DNA of 64,000 nucleotides from Actinacidiphila paucisporea (GTDB lineage: Bacteria; Actinomycetota; Actinomycetes; Streptomycetales; Streptomycetaceae), in NCBI RefSeq assembly GCF_900142575.1, contig NZ_FRBI01000014.1:124001-188000 (forward strand), given 5' to 3'. The stretch's first letter is position 1. Each line of letters starts with the position of its first letter. Below are positions 41,999 through 50,692 of the stretch, in pieces. The notes below the pieces were generated by a model. It saw only the letters and a program-made list of their open reading frames with translations, ran no database searches and was not told the origin of the DNA. The translations under genes were made by a program, and so were the position numbers.

Positions 41999-42005
41999 CT
42001 GCGGG

Positions 42006-42977
42006 ATGGAGGACGACCCGGGGCGCGACGACGCCGCCAGCGAAGGCGCGCAGCGTGCGGAAGCGCCCGCGAAACCGTCGGATCTGCCGAAGGGCGCGTC
42101 GCGGAATGTCCTCAGGCGCACCCTCAAGCAGTACAAGGCCGACAATCTCCCCGACATGGCCGCCGCGCTCACCTATTACGGCGTGCTGGCGATCTTTCCC
42201 GCGATGCTGGCCCTGGTGTCGATCGTGGGCCTGCTGGGCCCCTCGGCGGTGAAGTCGCTGACCGACAACATCGCCACCCTCGCGCCCGGAACGGTGCGGA
42301 CCGTCCTGAACAGCATCGTGCGGCAGGTGCAGGGCAACCAGGGCAGCGCCGTGGTCGCCCTGATCGTCGGCGTGGCCGTCGCCCTGTGGTCCGCGTCCGG
42401 CTACGTGGCGGCCTTCATGCGGGCCGGCAACACCGTCTACCGCGTCGGGGAAGGCCGCCCGGTGTGGAAGGCCCTCCCCACCCGCCTCGCCATCACGGTC
42501 TTCACCGTCGTCATGCTGGCCGCCATCTCGGTGGGCATCGTCTTCACCGGGAGGCTGGCCCGCAGGACCGGGTCCGTCCTGGGCCTGGGCGACACGGCGG
42601 TCACCGTGTGGAAGTTCGCCAAGTGGCCGGTGCTCGTCGTCCTCTTCGCCCTCGTGGTCGCGGTCCTGCACTGGGCGGCGCCGAATGTCCGGCACGGCTT
42701 CAGATGGGTGACCCGGGGCAGCCTGCTGAGCGTCGGCCTCTGGCTCGTCGCCTCCGCCGCCTTCGCGGTCTACGTGGCCAACTTCAGCAGCTACAACAAG
42801 ACCTACGGGAGCTTCGCCGCCGTCATCATCTTTCTCGTATGGCTCTGGATCTCCAACATCGCGCTCCTGCTGGGCCTGGAGTTCAATGCGGAGACCGAGC
42901 GCGCACGGGCCGTCGAAGGCGGTCATCCCGCCGAGGAGGAGCCGTACGTCGAACCCCGCGACCGCCGCGAACTCTGA
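42006..42977 (+). CDS. YihY/BrkB-family membrane protein
   Basis: The 323-residue protein has six membrane segments and the family hallmarks DNLPDMAAALTYYGVLAIFP, ALWSASGYVAAFMRAGNTVY and NKTYGSFAAVIIFLVWLWIS. The N- and C-termini are charged and cytoplasmic. The family was once called ribonuclease BN by mistake; its actual function is unknown, and it is not an RNase. It is divergent from the formate dehydrogenase operon. Confidence 0.9.
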   Translation: MEDDPGRDDAASEGAQRAEAPAKPSDLPKGASRNVLRRTLKQYKADNLPDMAAALTYYGVLAIFPAMLALVSIVGLLGPSAVKSLTDNIATLAPGTVRTVLNSIVRQVQGNQGSAVVALIVGVAVALWSASGYVAAFMRAGNTVYRVGEGRPVWKALPTRLAITVFTVVMLAAISVGIVFTGRLARRTGSVLGLGDTAVTVWKFAKWPVLVVLFALVVAVLHWAAPNVRHGFRWVTRGSLLSVGLWLVASAAFAVYVANFSSYNKTYGSFAAVIIFLVWLWISNIALLLGLEFNAETERARAVEGGHPAEEEPYVEPRDRREL

Positions 42978-43001
42978 TTCGGCGGCGGTCCGGCGGCGGC
43001 C

Positions 43002-43988
43002 TTACTGGTTGAAGCGGGCCGACGCCCGGTCGTTCAGCGCGCTCCCCCACTTGCGCAGGCGCCCGGCCAGACCGGCCTCCGACGTCCTGACCGCGCTTCC
43101 CTCCTTCAGTTCGCCCCGGGCCCCCGACGCGTCGGGCTGGACCCGTGCGGCCAGGCCCGACAGCCGGGTGACCGTGCCCGGCGCGATCCCGTGAAGCACG
43201 TCGGCCGCCTTCGCCGCCGGGGTGAGCACGATACGGGCCCGCCGGCGCTGGACCGCCCCGACGATGCGGGCGGCGGCCCTCTCCGCGTCCATCGACACCA
43301 GCGGGGTGCCGGCCAGCGCCGAGAACCAGGCGAATTCCCGGCCGCTGTCCCCGCCGAACTCGGCGTGGAGGTGCGAGCCGGTACGCATCAGGCCGGGATG
43401 CACGGCCGTGACCGTCACCCCGTTGGCCGCCTCCTCCGCGTGCAGTCCCTCGGCGAGCGCGGCCACCGCGGATTTCGCGCACGAGTACGGCAGCAGGTGA
43501 GGCACCCCCAGCAGGCCGCCGACCGACCCGATCAGGGCGAGCCGGCCGCCCGCCGCACTGCGCCGCAGGTGCGGCAGCGCGCTCAGGGCGGTGTGCACGG
43601 CGCCGCCGAAGATCGTGCCCATGGCGTCGTCGAACTCCTCGGCCCCGATCGCCGCGACCGGTGCCACCTGGATGATCCCGGCGTTCGCCACCACGACGTC
43701 CACCGAGCCGCACGCCTCCGCGACCGAGGTGAACAGCGCGTCCACCTGGTCGCGTTCGCGCACGTCGCACACGGCGGTGCGTACCTCTCCCGCACCGGTG
43801 CCGGCAGCGCGCAGTCCGGCCGCGGCCCGGTCGAGTTCGCCCGCGCCGCGGGCCGCGAGCGTGACGGTGCAGCCGCGGGCGGCCAGCTCGCCGGCGATGA
43901 GCAGGCCGAGTCCGCGGGAGCCGCCGGTCACCACGGCGGACAGGCCCGCCAGGGATTCCGCGGCGAAGGGTCGTTGCCTGGTCGTCAT
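43002..43988 (-). CDS. Short-chain dehydrogenase/reductase
   Basis: The 328-residue SDR has the cofactor loop AVVTGGSRGLGLLIAGELAA, NAGIIQVAP, the Ser in LALIGSVGGLLG and the catalytic YSCAKSAVAALAEGL. The C-terminal 70 residues past the fold are basic and unusual for classical SDRs. It lies 25 bp behind the zinc dehydrogenase gene, so the two are probably co-transcribed. Substrate unknown. Confidence 0.86.
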   Translation of the reverse strand: MTTRQRPFAAESLAGLSAVVTGGSRGLGLLIAGELAARGCTVTLAARGAGELDRAAAGLRAAGTGAGEVRTAVCDVRERDQVDALFTSVAEACGSVDVVVANAGIIQVAPVAAIGAEEFDDAMGTIFGGAVHTALSALPHLRRSAAGGRLALIGSVGGLLGVPHLLPYSCAKSAVAALAEGLHAEEAANGVTVTAVHPGLMRTGSHLHAEFGGDSGREFAWFSALAGTPLVSMDAERAAARIVGAVQRRRARIVLTPAAKAADVLHGIAPGTVTRLSGLAARVQPDASGARGELKEGSAVRTSEAGLAGRLRKWGSALNDRASARFNQ

Positions 43989-44013
43989 GCGGGCTTCCTC
44001 TCAGGACGGTCCG

Positions 44014-45204
44014 TCAGGGGCGGAACAGCACCTTGATGGCGCCGTCCTCCTTCTTCTGGAACATCGCGTACGCGTCCGGGGCGCTGTCGAGCGGCATGTG
44101 GTGGGTGGCGAAGGTGTCCACCCCGAGCGGGTCGTCGTCGGTGAGCAGCGGGAGGATCTCGTCGCTCCAGCGCCGGACGTTCGCCTGGCCCATCCGCAGG
44201 GTCAGCTGCTTGTCGAACATCGTCATCATCGGCAGCGGGTCCGCGGCTCCCCCGTAGACCCCGCTGATCGAGACCGTGCCGCCCCTGCGGGCCAGGGTGA
44301 TCGCCGTCTCGAGCGCGCTGAGCCGGTCGACGCCCGCGGTCTCCATGAGCTTCTGGCCCCAGTTCGCGGGCAGCAGGCCGGTGGCGGCCTGGGCGAGCTT
44401 GGCGACCGGGCTGCCGTGGGCCTCCGTGCCGACGGCGTCGATGACGCTGTCCGCGCCGCGGCCGCCGGTCAGCTCCTTGACCGCGTCGGTGAGGGCGTCC
44501 GGGGAGTCGAAGGCCGCCAGGTCGAGGGTGACCGTGCCGTCGAGCTTGGCCCGCTCCAGGCGCTCGGGCACCAGGTCGACGCCGATCACCAGCTCGGCGC
44601 CCAGGTGGCGGGCGACCCGGCAGGCCATCGCGCCGATGGGTCCCAGGCCCAGCACCACCAGCGTGCCGCCCTCCGGCACGTCGGCGTACCGCACCGCCTG
44701 CCAGGCCGTCGGCAGCACGTCGGACAGGAACACGAAGCGGTCGTCGGCCGGCCCGTCGGGCACCTTGATCGGCCCGTAGTGCGCCTGCGGGACCCGCAGG
44801 TACTCGGCCTGCGCGCCCGGCACCGCCCCGTAGAGCTTGGTGTAGCCGAACAGCCGGGCGCCCATGCCCTGCTCGGTGACCTGCGTGGTCTCGCACTGGG
44901 TCGGCAGGCCCTTGGCGCACATCCAGCAGGAGCCGCAGGCGATCTGGAAGGGCACCACCACCCGGTCACCGGGCTTGAGGTTTTTCACCGCGGGACCGGT
45001 CTCCTCCACGATCCCCATCGGCTCGTGCCCGAGGATGTCACCCGGGGTCATGAACGGCGCGAGGACCTCGTAAAGGTGCAGGTCGGAGCCGCAGAGGCCG
45101 GACGAGGTGACGCGGATGACAGCGTCGGTGTCCTCCTGGATGGTGGGGTCGGGGACGTTCTCGACCCGGACGTCCCGCTTGCCGTGCCAGACGGTCGCAC
45201 GCAT
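44014..45204 (-). CDS. Zinc-dependent alcohol dehydrogenase (MDR family)
   Basis: The 396-residue dehydrogenase has the catalytic Cys in GLCGSDLHLYEV, GHEPMGIVEETG, the structural zinc lobe CGSCWMCAKGLPTQC, and the cofactor loop LVVLGLGPIGAMACRVARHL. It lacks the Arg/Glu insert of the paralog at 29289. Relatives act on formaldehyde conjugates or polyols. It is the first gene of a two-gene operon with an SDR, divergent from catalase. ATG at 45204 is preceded by GAGGAGAGC. Confidence 0.87.
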   Translation of the reverse strand: MRATVWHGKRDVRVENVPDPTIQEDTDAVIRVTSSGLCGSDLHLYEVLAPFMTPGDILGHEPMGIVEETGPAVKNLKPGDRVVVPFQIACGSCWMCAKGLPTQCETTQVTEQGMGARLFGYTKLYGAVPGAQAEYLRVPQAHYGPIKVPDGPADDRFVFLSDVLPTAWQAVRYADVPEGGTLVVLGLGPIGAMACRVARHLGAELVIGVDLVPERLERAKLDGTVTLDLAAFDSPDALTDAVKELTGGRGADSVIDAVGTEAHGSPVAKLAQAATGLLPANWGQKLMETAGVDRLSALETAITLARRGGTVSISGVYGGAADPLPMMTMFDKQLTLRMGQANVRRWSDEILPLLTDDDPLGVDTFATHHMPLDSAPDAYAMFQKKEDGAIKVLFRP

Positions 45205-45542
45205 GCAGCTCTCCTCGCTCGTCCGCGGACGACGCGGCAGCCGAGCGGTCCAGGCCCAGGCGGCTCGCGTCCCTCCGGCCTCGGGTGCCCCAGGCGGATG
45301 CGGGCAAACGGCACCGGAGGGGCCGCCCGCGCACCCCGCTGCCTCCCTGGTCAGCCTGCCCTCGCCGGGCAGCCGGGGGCTCGGGCGCCGTCCGGAACGG
45401 CCCGACCGCCGGATGGAGCAGTCCATGCGTATCGAAGGTGGCCGCCCGGGTACCCGGCAGGGACAGCCTGCCCGCGACGCCCGCGGCAGAGCCGTGCCGC
45501 CGCACGCGGCGGCGCCCTCCCCAGACGGATCGGAAGCACAAG
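45205..45542. other. 338-bp divergent spacer
   Basis: No gene is seen. It contains the SigB-type promoter before catalase at 45429-45453. Confidence 0.5.
45429..45453 (+). promoter_or_regulatory. SigB-type promoter GTAT-N15-GGGTAC
   Basis: GTAT (45429-45432), 15 bases and GGGTAC (45448-45453) fit GNNT-N14-16-GGGTAC. The catalase GTG is 90 bases after the -10. Confidence 0.55.
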
Positions 45543-47825
45543 GTGACTGCGAAGAAGAAGAACCCCGTGGCGGCGACCGCCGACAAGGTGGCGGAGACCG
45601 TGCGCAACGCGATGGGAACGGGCAACGAGATCCCCGGCTCCCCCGGACCGCAAGCGCCCTCGGTGGAGGAGCCGACCGAGCCGCGCGGCCCGCTGCCGCC
45701 CAAGCCGGACCAGCGCGGTCCTGACACGTACAGCCCCACCGGCCAGAAGACCGGCGCCCCGCAGGACAAGGTCGCCCAGGCCGGCGAATACCTGACGACC
45801 GCCCAGGGGGCGCGGCTGTACGACACGGACCACTCGCTGAAGGCGGGCCCGCGCGGGCCGGTCCTGCTGCAGGACCACCACCTGCGGGAGAAGATCACCC
45901 ATTTCGACCACGAGCGGATTCCGGAGCGGGTGGTGCACGCGCGGGGGGCCGCCGCGCACGGCGTCTTCCAGGGCTACGGCACCGCCGAGGGGATCAGCAA
46001 GGCGGCCTTCCTCGGCAAGGACGTCGAGACGCCGGTCTTCGTCCGCTTCTCCACCGTGCTCGGCTCGCGCGGCTCGGCGGACACCGTCCGCGACACCCGC
46101 GGCTTCGCGACCAAGTTCTACACCTCGGAAGGTGTCTTCGACCTCGTCGGCAACAACATCCCGGTGTTCTTCATCCAGGACGCGATCAAGTTCCCCGACG
46201 TCATCCACGCCGGCAAGCCGCACCCGGACCGGGAGATTCCGCAGGCGCAGAGCGCGCACGACACCTTCTGGGACTTCGTCACCCTGCACACCGAGGCCAC
46301 CCACCACACGATGTGGAACATGTCCGACCGCGGCATCCCGCGCTCCTACCGGATGATGGAGGGCTTCGGCGTCCACACCTTCCGGCTGGTCAACGCGGAA
46401 GGCGCCACCACGCTGGTGAAATTCCACTGGAAGCCGAAGCTCGGCGTGCACTCCCTGGTGTGGGAGGAGGCCCAGATCACCGCCGGCATGGACCCCGACT
46501 TCCACCGCCGCGACCTCGCGGACGCCATCGAGGCCGGCGCGTACCCGCAGTGGGAGCTGGGCGTGCAGACCTTCCCCGACACCGACGACCAGATGTTCCA
46601 GGGCATCGACCTCCTCGACCCGACGAAGATCGTCCCCGAGGAGCTGGCCCCGGTCCAGCCGGTCGGCCTGCTCACCCTCAACGCCAACCCGTCGAACTTC
46701 TTCGCCGAGACCGAGCAGGTCGCCTTCCACGTCGGCCACCTCGTGCCCGGCATCGACGTCACCAACGACCCGCTGCTGCAGGGCCGCCTCTTCTCCTACC
46801 TCGACACCCAGATCACCCGGCTGGGCGGCCCCAACTTCGGTCAGCTGCCGATCAACCGCACCCACGCGCCGGTCAACGACATGCTGCGCGACGGCATGCA
46901 CCAGACCGCGGTCCACCGCGGGGTGGCGCCCTACCGGCCCAACTCCCTCGACGGCGGCTGCCCGTTCCTGGCCGGGGCCGACACCGGCGCCTACATCGAG
47001 GTCCCCGCCGACGTGCCGGCCGGCCGCAAGGTACGCGACGCGGCGGCCTCCTTCGACGACCACTTCACCCAGCCCCGGCTGTTCTGGCTGAGCATGACGC
47101 CCACCGAGCGCGAGCACATCGTCTCCGCCTACACCTTCGAGCTGAACAAGTGCTACGAGCAGGCGATCAAGGAGCGGGCGCTGCTCGTCCTGGCCAACAT
47201 CGACGCCGACCTGTGCGCCCAGGTCGCCGCCGGCCTCGGACTGCCCGCCCCCGAGCCCACCGCGGCCCTGACCGACCCGCAGCCCAGTCCCGCGCTGTCG
47301 CAGCTGGGTGACAGCTGGCCGCTGGACGGCCGGATCATCGGCATCGTCACGGCGCCCGACCAGGGCCTGGACGGCGTCCGCGAGGTCCGCCAGGCCGTCC
47401 TGGACGCCGGGATGGTCCCGCTGGTGATCGCCCCGACCGGCGGGGAGGTCGGCACCGGCGACGAGACCGTGACCGCGCAGCGCACCTTCGCGACCGCCCG
47501 GTCCACCGAATTCGACGCCATCCTCGTCGCCGGCGCGCCCGCTCCTGGCGCCGACGCCTACGGCGCCCGGGACGCCAAGGTGGACGACGCGGTGGCGGGC
47601 GCGGCGGGCATCGACCCGCGGGTACTGCTGATGCTCACCGAGGCCTACCGCCACGGCAAGGCGCTGGGCGCCTGGGCCGGCGGGGCGGCGGCCCTGGAAG
47701 CGGCCGGCATCGCCGGCGGCGCCCCCGGCGTGGTGACGGCCGACAGCGCCGGCACCGTCCTGGAGCAGGTCCGGGAGCTGCTGGCCCGGCACCGCGCCTG
47801 GAACCGCTTCATCCCCGCCGTCTGA
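45543..47825 (+). CDS. katE: Large-subunit monofunctional catalase (clade 2, HPII-like)
   Basis: The 760-residue haem catalase splits hydrogen peroxide. The distal His is in ERVVHARGAAAHGVF, the Asn in FDLVGNNIPVFFIQD, and the proximal haem Tyr in RLFSYLDTQITRLG. From about residue 600 a flavodoxin/DJ-1-like domain (RIIGIVTAPDQGLDGVREVR) is added, diagnostic of large-subunit HPII-type enzymes. An N-terminal extension of about 60 residues is low-complexity. GTG at 45543 begins the protein-like part. A SigB-type promoter lies upstream. Confidence 0.93.
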   Translation: MTAKKKNPVAATADKVAETVRNAMGTGNEIPGSPGPQAPSVEEPTEPRGPLPPKPDQRGPDTYSPTGQKTGAPQDKVAQAGEYLTTAQGARLYDTDHSLKAGPRGPVLLQDHHLREKITHFDHERIPERVVHARGAAAHGVFQGYGTAEGISKAAFLGKDVETPVFVRFSTVLGSRGSADTVRDTRGFATKFYTSEGVFDLVGNNIPVFFIQDAIKFPDVIHAGKPHPDREIPQAQSAHDTFWDFVTLHTEATHHTMWNMSDRGIPRSYRMMEGFGVHTFRLVNAEGATTLVKFHWKPKLGVHSLVWEEAQITAGMDPDFHRRDLADAIEAGAYPQWELGVQTFPDTDDQMFQGIDLLDPTKIVPEELAPVQPVGLLTLNANPSNFFAETEQVAFHVGHLVPGIDVTNDPLLQGRLFSYLDTQITRLGGPNFGQLPINRTHAPVNDMLRDGMHQTAVHRGVAPYRPNSLDGGCPFLAGADTGAYIEVPADVPAGRKVRDAAASFDDHFTQPRLFWLSMTPTEREHIVSAYTFELNKCYEQAIKERALLVLANIDADLCAQVAAGLGLPAPEPTAALTDPQPSPALSQLGDSWPLDGRIIGIVTAPDQGLDGVREVRQAVLDAGMVPLVIAPTGGEVGTGDETVTAQRTFATARSTEFDAILVAGAPAPGADAYGARDAKVDDAVAGAAGIDPRVLLMLTEAYRHGKALGAWAGGAAALEAAGIAGGAPGVVTADSAGTVLEQVRELLARHRAWNRFIPAV

Positions 47826-47832
47826 CCGGCCG

Positions 47833-47870
47833 CCGGTGTGCCTCCCCTTCGCCAGCGCGGGGCACACCGG
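47833..47870. terminator. Catalase terminator hairpin
   Basis: CCGGTGTGCC (47833-47842) pairs with GGCACACCGG (47861-47870) eight bases after the catalase stop. The 18-base loop has internal pairing potential. Confidence 0.65.
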
Positions 47871-47986
47871 CCGCCGAGCCGGGCGGAGCCGGTGTGCCAG
47901 TGCCGCCCGTTCACCAAGGCGGGCAAGCGGCGCCGCCCAGCCGTCAAGCCCGCACAAGCCCGTGCAAGCCGTGAAGGAAGGGACCG

Positions 47987-48064
47987 GTGTCCACCATGTC
48001 CGCAGGCTCAACCCCCCGGCCGGACGGCAGCCGGACGCCGGCCGTACAAGGCCTGCTGCCGTGA
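47987..48064 (+). CDS. 25-codon ORF coupled to the ATP-grasp gene
   Basis: The GTG at 47987 has a strong AAGGAAGGG site. The peptide starts VSTMSAGSTPRPDGSRTPAV and ends QGLLP. Its TGA overlaps the GTG start of the ATP-grasp gene (GTGA). It may simply lend its ribosomes to the next gene, which lacks its own site. Because ATP-grasp peptide ligases modify short peptides, a substrate role is a bolder alternative. No known precursor motif is seen. Confidence 0.45.
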   Translation: MSTMSAGSTPRPDGSRTPAVQGLLP

Positions 48065-49338
48065 CCGCCGAGCCGGAGCCGCCCGGTCCGCGCGTCATCC
48101 TCGCCAACTTCGTCTCGCCGCTCGCGGTCGACCTGAGCGAGGCGTCCGCCCTGCGCACGTGGTCGGAACAGGCACCACGCAAGATCTGGCTCGCCCGTCC
48201 GGGTGATGTGCTGGTGGTGCCGGCCCCGCTCAGCGACGCCTTCTGCCGCTACGCCCTCGACCGGCTGGGGATGCCGGACGGTTCCGTGACCGTCCTGACC
48301 GTGCCGGACGCCCCGGGCGTGCCGATGGCCGAGGCCCTCGCCGTACACGGGCTGCTGGAGACGCTGCGCACCCTGGTCCGCGAGCGCCCCGGAGCGCGGC
48401 TTCTTCCCACGGCGCTGGACGAGGCATCCGCCGCCCTGGCCGCCGATCTCGGGATCGCCATCGACCTCTACGCGGCGGACGCGCCGCTGCCGCACATCCT
48501 GCGCAGGGTGGCGGAGCTGAACACCAAGTCCGGCTTCCGGGAGGTCGCGGCCCGGCTCGGCATGCGGCTGCCCGCCGGGACTGCCTGCTCGGGCGCCGAA
48601 CTGCCGGGGCGGATCGGCAGGCTGCTGGAAACGTACGAGAAGGTGGTCGTCAAACCCGACCGGTCGGCGGGCGGCCACGGCCTGCACTTCGTGGCGCGCG
48701 GGGAACCGCCGGCGCAGCCGCCGCCGCCCGCGGACAGCCGCTGGGTGGTCGAGAGATACGTCGACCACACGCGGGCTGTCAGCGCCCAGGGGCATGCCAC
48801 CGCGACACAGGTCGACGTGGTCTTCGACGGCGAGATGCGCATGAGCGGCGGCTCCTTCGCGGGGTACGTCTCACCCCTGGCCGGACTGCCGGCGCCCGCG
48901 CGGGAGGAACTGGCCCGGTGGGCGGGCGATCTGGGGCGCGAGCTGGCAGCCGACGGCTACCGCGGCCCCTACAGCCTGGACGCCGTCTGCGCCGCCGACG
49001 GCACGCTGTACGCCCTCGAATGCAACGTGCGGCGCACGGCGACCACCACGGCGCACGCCATGGTGACCCGGCTCGCAGGTGGGGGGCGGGCGGCGCCGAC
49101 GTGGTCCATCGGAAAGATCCGCGCCGCCGCGGGGCTCTCCTTCGACGCGACGGCCCGCCACCTCGCCGCGGCGGGACTGGACTTCCGGGCCGGCGACAGC
49201 GAGGGCGTGATCCTCTACGCGGACGCGCCGCCCGACGGTGTCTCCTGGCGTTACGCGGCCCTGGCCGCGGACCGCGCCCGGCTCACCGAGGTGGAGGTCC
49301 GGTTGGCCGCGGCCCTCGGCCACAACGAGAGCATCTGA
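48061..49338 (+). CDS. ATP-grasp protein, PGM1-like peptide ligase family
   Basis: The 425-residue protein has an N-terminal pre-ATP-grasp Rossmann-like domain (ARPGDVLVVPAPLSDAF) and an ATP-grasp fold. The latter shows YEKVVVKPDRSAGGHGLHFV (the ATP-binding Lys and Gly loop), WVVERYVDH, and LYALECNVRRTATTTAHAMV, where Glu and Asn bind metal. The family resembles the pheganomycin ligase PGM1 and relatives of unknown function common in Streptomyces. GTG at 48061 overlaps the small upstream ORF. It converges on the iron-enzyme operon. Confidence 0.78.
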   Translation: MTAEPEPPGPRVILANFVSPLAVDLSEASALRTWSEQAPRKIWLARPGDVLVVPAPLSDAFCRYALDRLGMPDGSVTVLTVPDAPGVPMAEALAVHGLLETLRTLVRERPGARLLPTALDEASAALAADLGIAIDLYAADAPLPHILRRVAELNTKSGFREVAARLGMRLPAGTACSGAELPGRIGRLLETYEKVVVKPDRSAGGHGLHFVARGEPPAQPPPPADSRWVVERYVDHTRAVSAQGHATATQVDVVFDGEMRMSGGSFAGYVSPLAGLPAPAREELARWAGDLGRELAADGYRGPYSLDAVCAADGTLYALECNVRRTATTTAHAMVTRLAGGGRAAPTWSIGKIRAAAGLSFDATARHLAAAGLDFRAGDSEGVILYADAPPDGVSWRYAALAADRARLTEVEVRLAAALGHNESI

Positions 49339-49347
49339 GCGCCCGAC

Positions 49348-49371
49348 GCGGCCGCGGGTGCCCGCGGCCGC
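49348..49371. terminator. Bidirectional hairpin terminator
   Basis: GCGGCCGCGG (49348-49357) pairs with CCGCGGCCGC (49362-49371) around GTGC. It lies in the 41-bp gap between convergent genes. Confidence 0.75.
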
Positions 49372-49379
49372 ATCAGGCG

Positions 49380-50387
49380 TCAGCCGGTCCGCAGAGCGGA
49401 CCGGCCCGCCCGCCAGGCGCCCAGGAGGTGGGCGGCCAGCCGGTCCTCCAGGAAGACGGTGGCGTCCGCGCCGAAGGCCACATCGGCCTCCAGGTGCGGT
49501 TCGTCGGCGAGCAGCCCGCCGATCACCTCGCGGCGGACGACCTGCTCGTGCACGGCGTCGGCCTCCACGTGCTCGGCGTAGAACCGCTCGGCGGCAGGGC
49601 CCGCCCCGGTGCGGCGCATGGCCGCGGCAAGGCGGCGCGAACCGGGCGACGAGGTCACCTCGACGCAGGCGAAGTGCCCGACCAGCGCCCCGCGAAGCGA
49701 CCGGTGCAGCCCGAACAGCGTCATCATGTTGACCGTGGCGAGCGCGACCGCCGGCGCCGACTCGAGGTAATGGCCGTACGCGGTGTCCAGGCCCAGGTCC
49801 GTCATCAGGTCGGCGAAGAGCTGCGCGTGGATGTTCTCCGCCCGTCCCGCGCCGAACTCGTCGTATTCGATGGCGACCATGCCGGCCTTGGCCCGGCCGC
49901 GCAGGCGCGGGATGACCCAGGCGTGCGGGTCGGCCTCCTTGAGGTGGTACAGCGACCGCAGGGCCGCGTATTCGCGCAGCTGCCACAGCTCGCCGTGGTG
50001 CTCCAGGTGGTAGGCGGGACTGCCGTGGTGGTCGGTGGACTCCACCAGCAGCTCGCCGAAGGCCTCGTCCGTGCCGCGGCCCGCCGGGACGTCGGCGCGC
50101 AGGGCGCCGAGGAAGCGGCTCTCCATCTCCCGGCGCAGCGGCATCAGCGCCGGGTCCCACTCGCGGTCCTCGGCCACGGCGGCGAAGCCGCGGTAGTGCA
50201 GCTCGTAGCAGAGGTAGAGAGCCAGTTGCAGATCCTCGCCGTAGGGGTCGGCCGCGCTCGCCACGTCCACGCCGGGGGCGGGCAGCCCCGGCGTGGTGAG
50301 CGCGGCAGTGAGGCCGGCCGACAGCGGCCCGCGGGGGTCGGGCAGGGCCGGTTCTGAACGGGGGCGGTCGGTGGCGATCGTGGTCAT
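49380..50387 (-). CDS. Heme-oxygenase-like iron-containing redox enzyme
   Basis: The 335-residue helical protein belongs to the heme-oxygenase-like di-iron oxidase/oxygenase superfamily. Candidate ligands include CYELHYRGF, STDHHGSPAYHLE, and HVEADAVHEQVV. VAIEYDEFGAGRAENIHAQL is a conserved family stretch. Known members desaturate, cleave or N-oxidise amino acids and fatty acids with oxygen. ATG at 50387 overlaps the stop of the CDGSH gene. Its neighbours are a methyltransferase and a CDGSH protein that could supply electrons. Confidence 0.8.
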   Translation of the reverse strand: MTTIATDRPRSEPALPDPRGPLSAGLTAALTTPGLPAPGVDVASAADPYGEDLQLALYLCYELHYRGFAAVAEDREWDPALMPLRREMESRFLGALRADVPAGRGTDEAFGELLVESTDHHGSPAYHLEHHGELWQLREYAALRSLYHLKEADPHAWVIPRLRGRAKAGMVAIEYDEFGAGRAENIHAQLFADLMTDLGLDTAYGHYLESAPAVALATVNMMTLFGLHRSLRGALVGHFACVEVTSSPGSRRLAAAMRRTGAGPAAERFYAEHVEADAVHEQVVRREVIGGLLADEPHLEADVAFGADATVFLEDRLAAHLLGAWRAGRSALRTG

Positions 50388-50692
50388 GGCTTTCCCTCGG
50401 GCCGCTGGTCGGACGCCTGCCCGTCACGGCCGTGGTCGTCGTGGTCGTGGGCGGGGTCGTCGTCGCGGGGGTGGTCGCGGCGCGTGGCGGCCGGGGGCCT
50501 GGTGCGGGCGCGGTGGCTGGTGTCGCACCAGGGGAAGGCGCGGCTGCGGCGGCAGGTGCACAGGGCGACCACGAAGCGGTCGGAGGTGGCGACCGTGCCG
50601 TCCTCGGCGACGACCTCCACCGGTCCCTCCACCAGCACGGGCCCGTCCCGGTCGACGGTGACGCGCCGGGCGCGGTCAGCTTCGTTCGGCAC
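50384..50692 (-). CDS. CDGSH-type iron-sulphur protein
   Basis: The 102-residue protein has one CDGSH iron-sulphur motif, CTCRRSRAFPWCDTSH, which gives the three Cys and one His of a 2Fe-2S cluster. The usual Gly is replaced by Thr. The upstream strand (DRDGPVLVEGPVEVVAEDG) is typical of the family. The C-terminus is a His/Asp/Arg-rich tail that could bind metal. GTG at 50692 lies inside the end of the methyltransferase gene (17-bp overlap). Confidence 0.85.
   Translation of the reverse strand: MPNEADRARRVTVDRDGPVLVEGPVEVVAEDGTVATSDRFVVALCTCRRSRAFPWCDTSHRARTRPPAATRRDHPRDDDPAHDHDDHGRDGQASDQRPEGKP

Noticed and set aside
45450-45455. Minus-strand GGGTAC toward the alcohol dehydrogenase
   Set aside because: The site is part of a palindromic GGGTACCC; only the plus strand has a GNNT at the correct distance.
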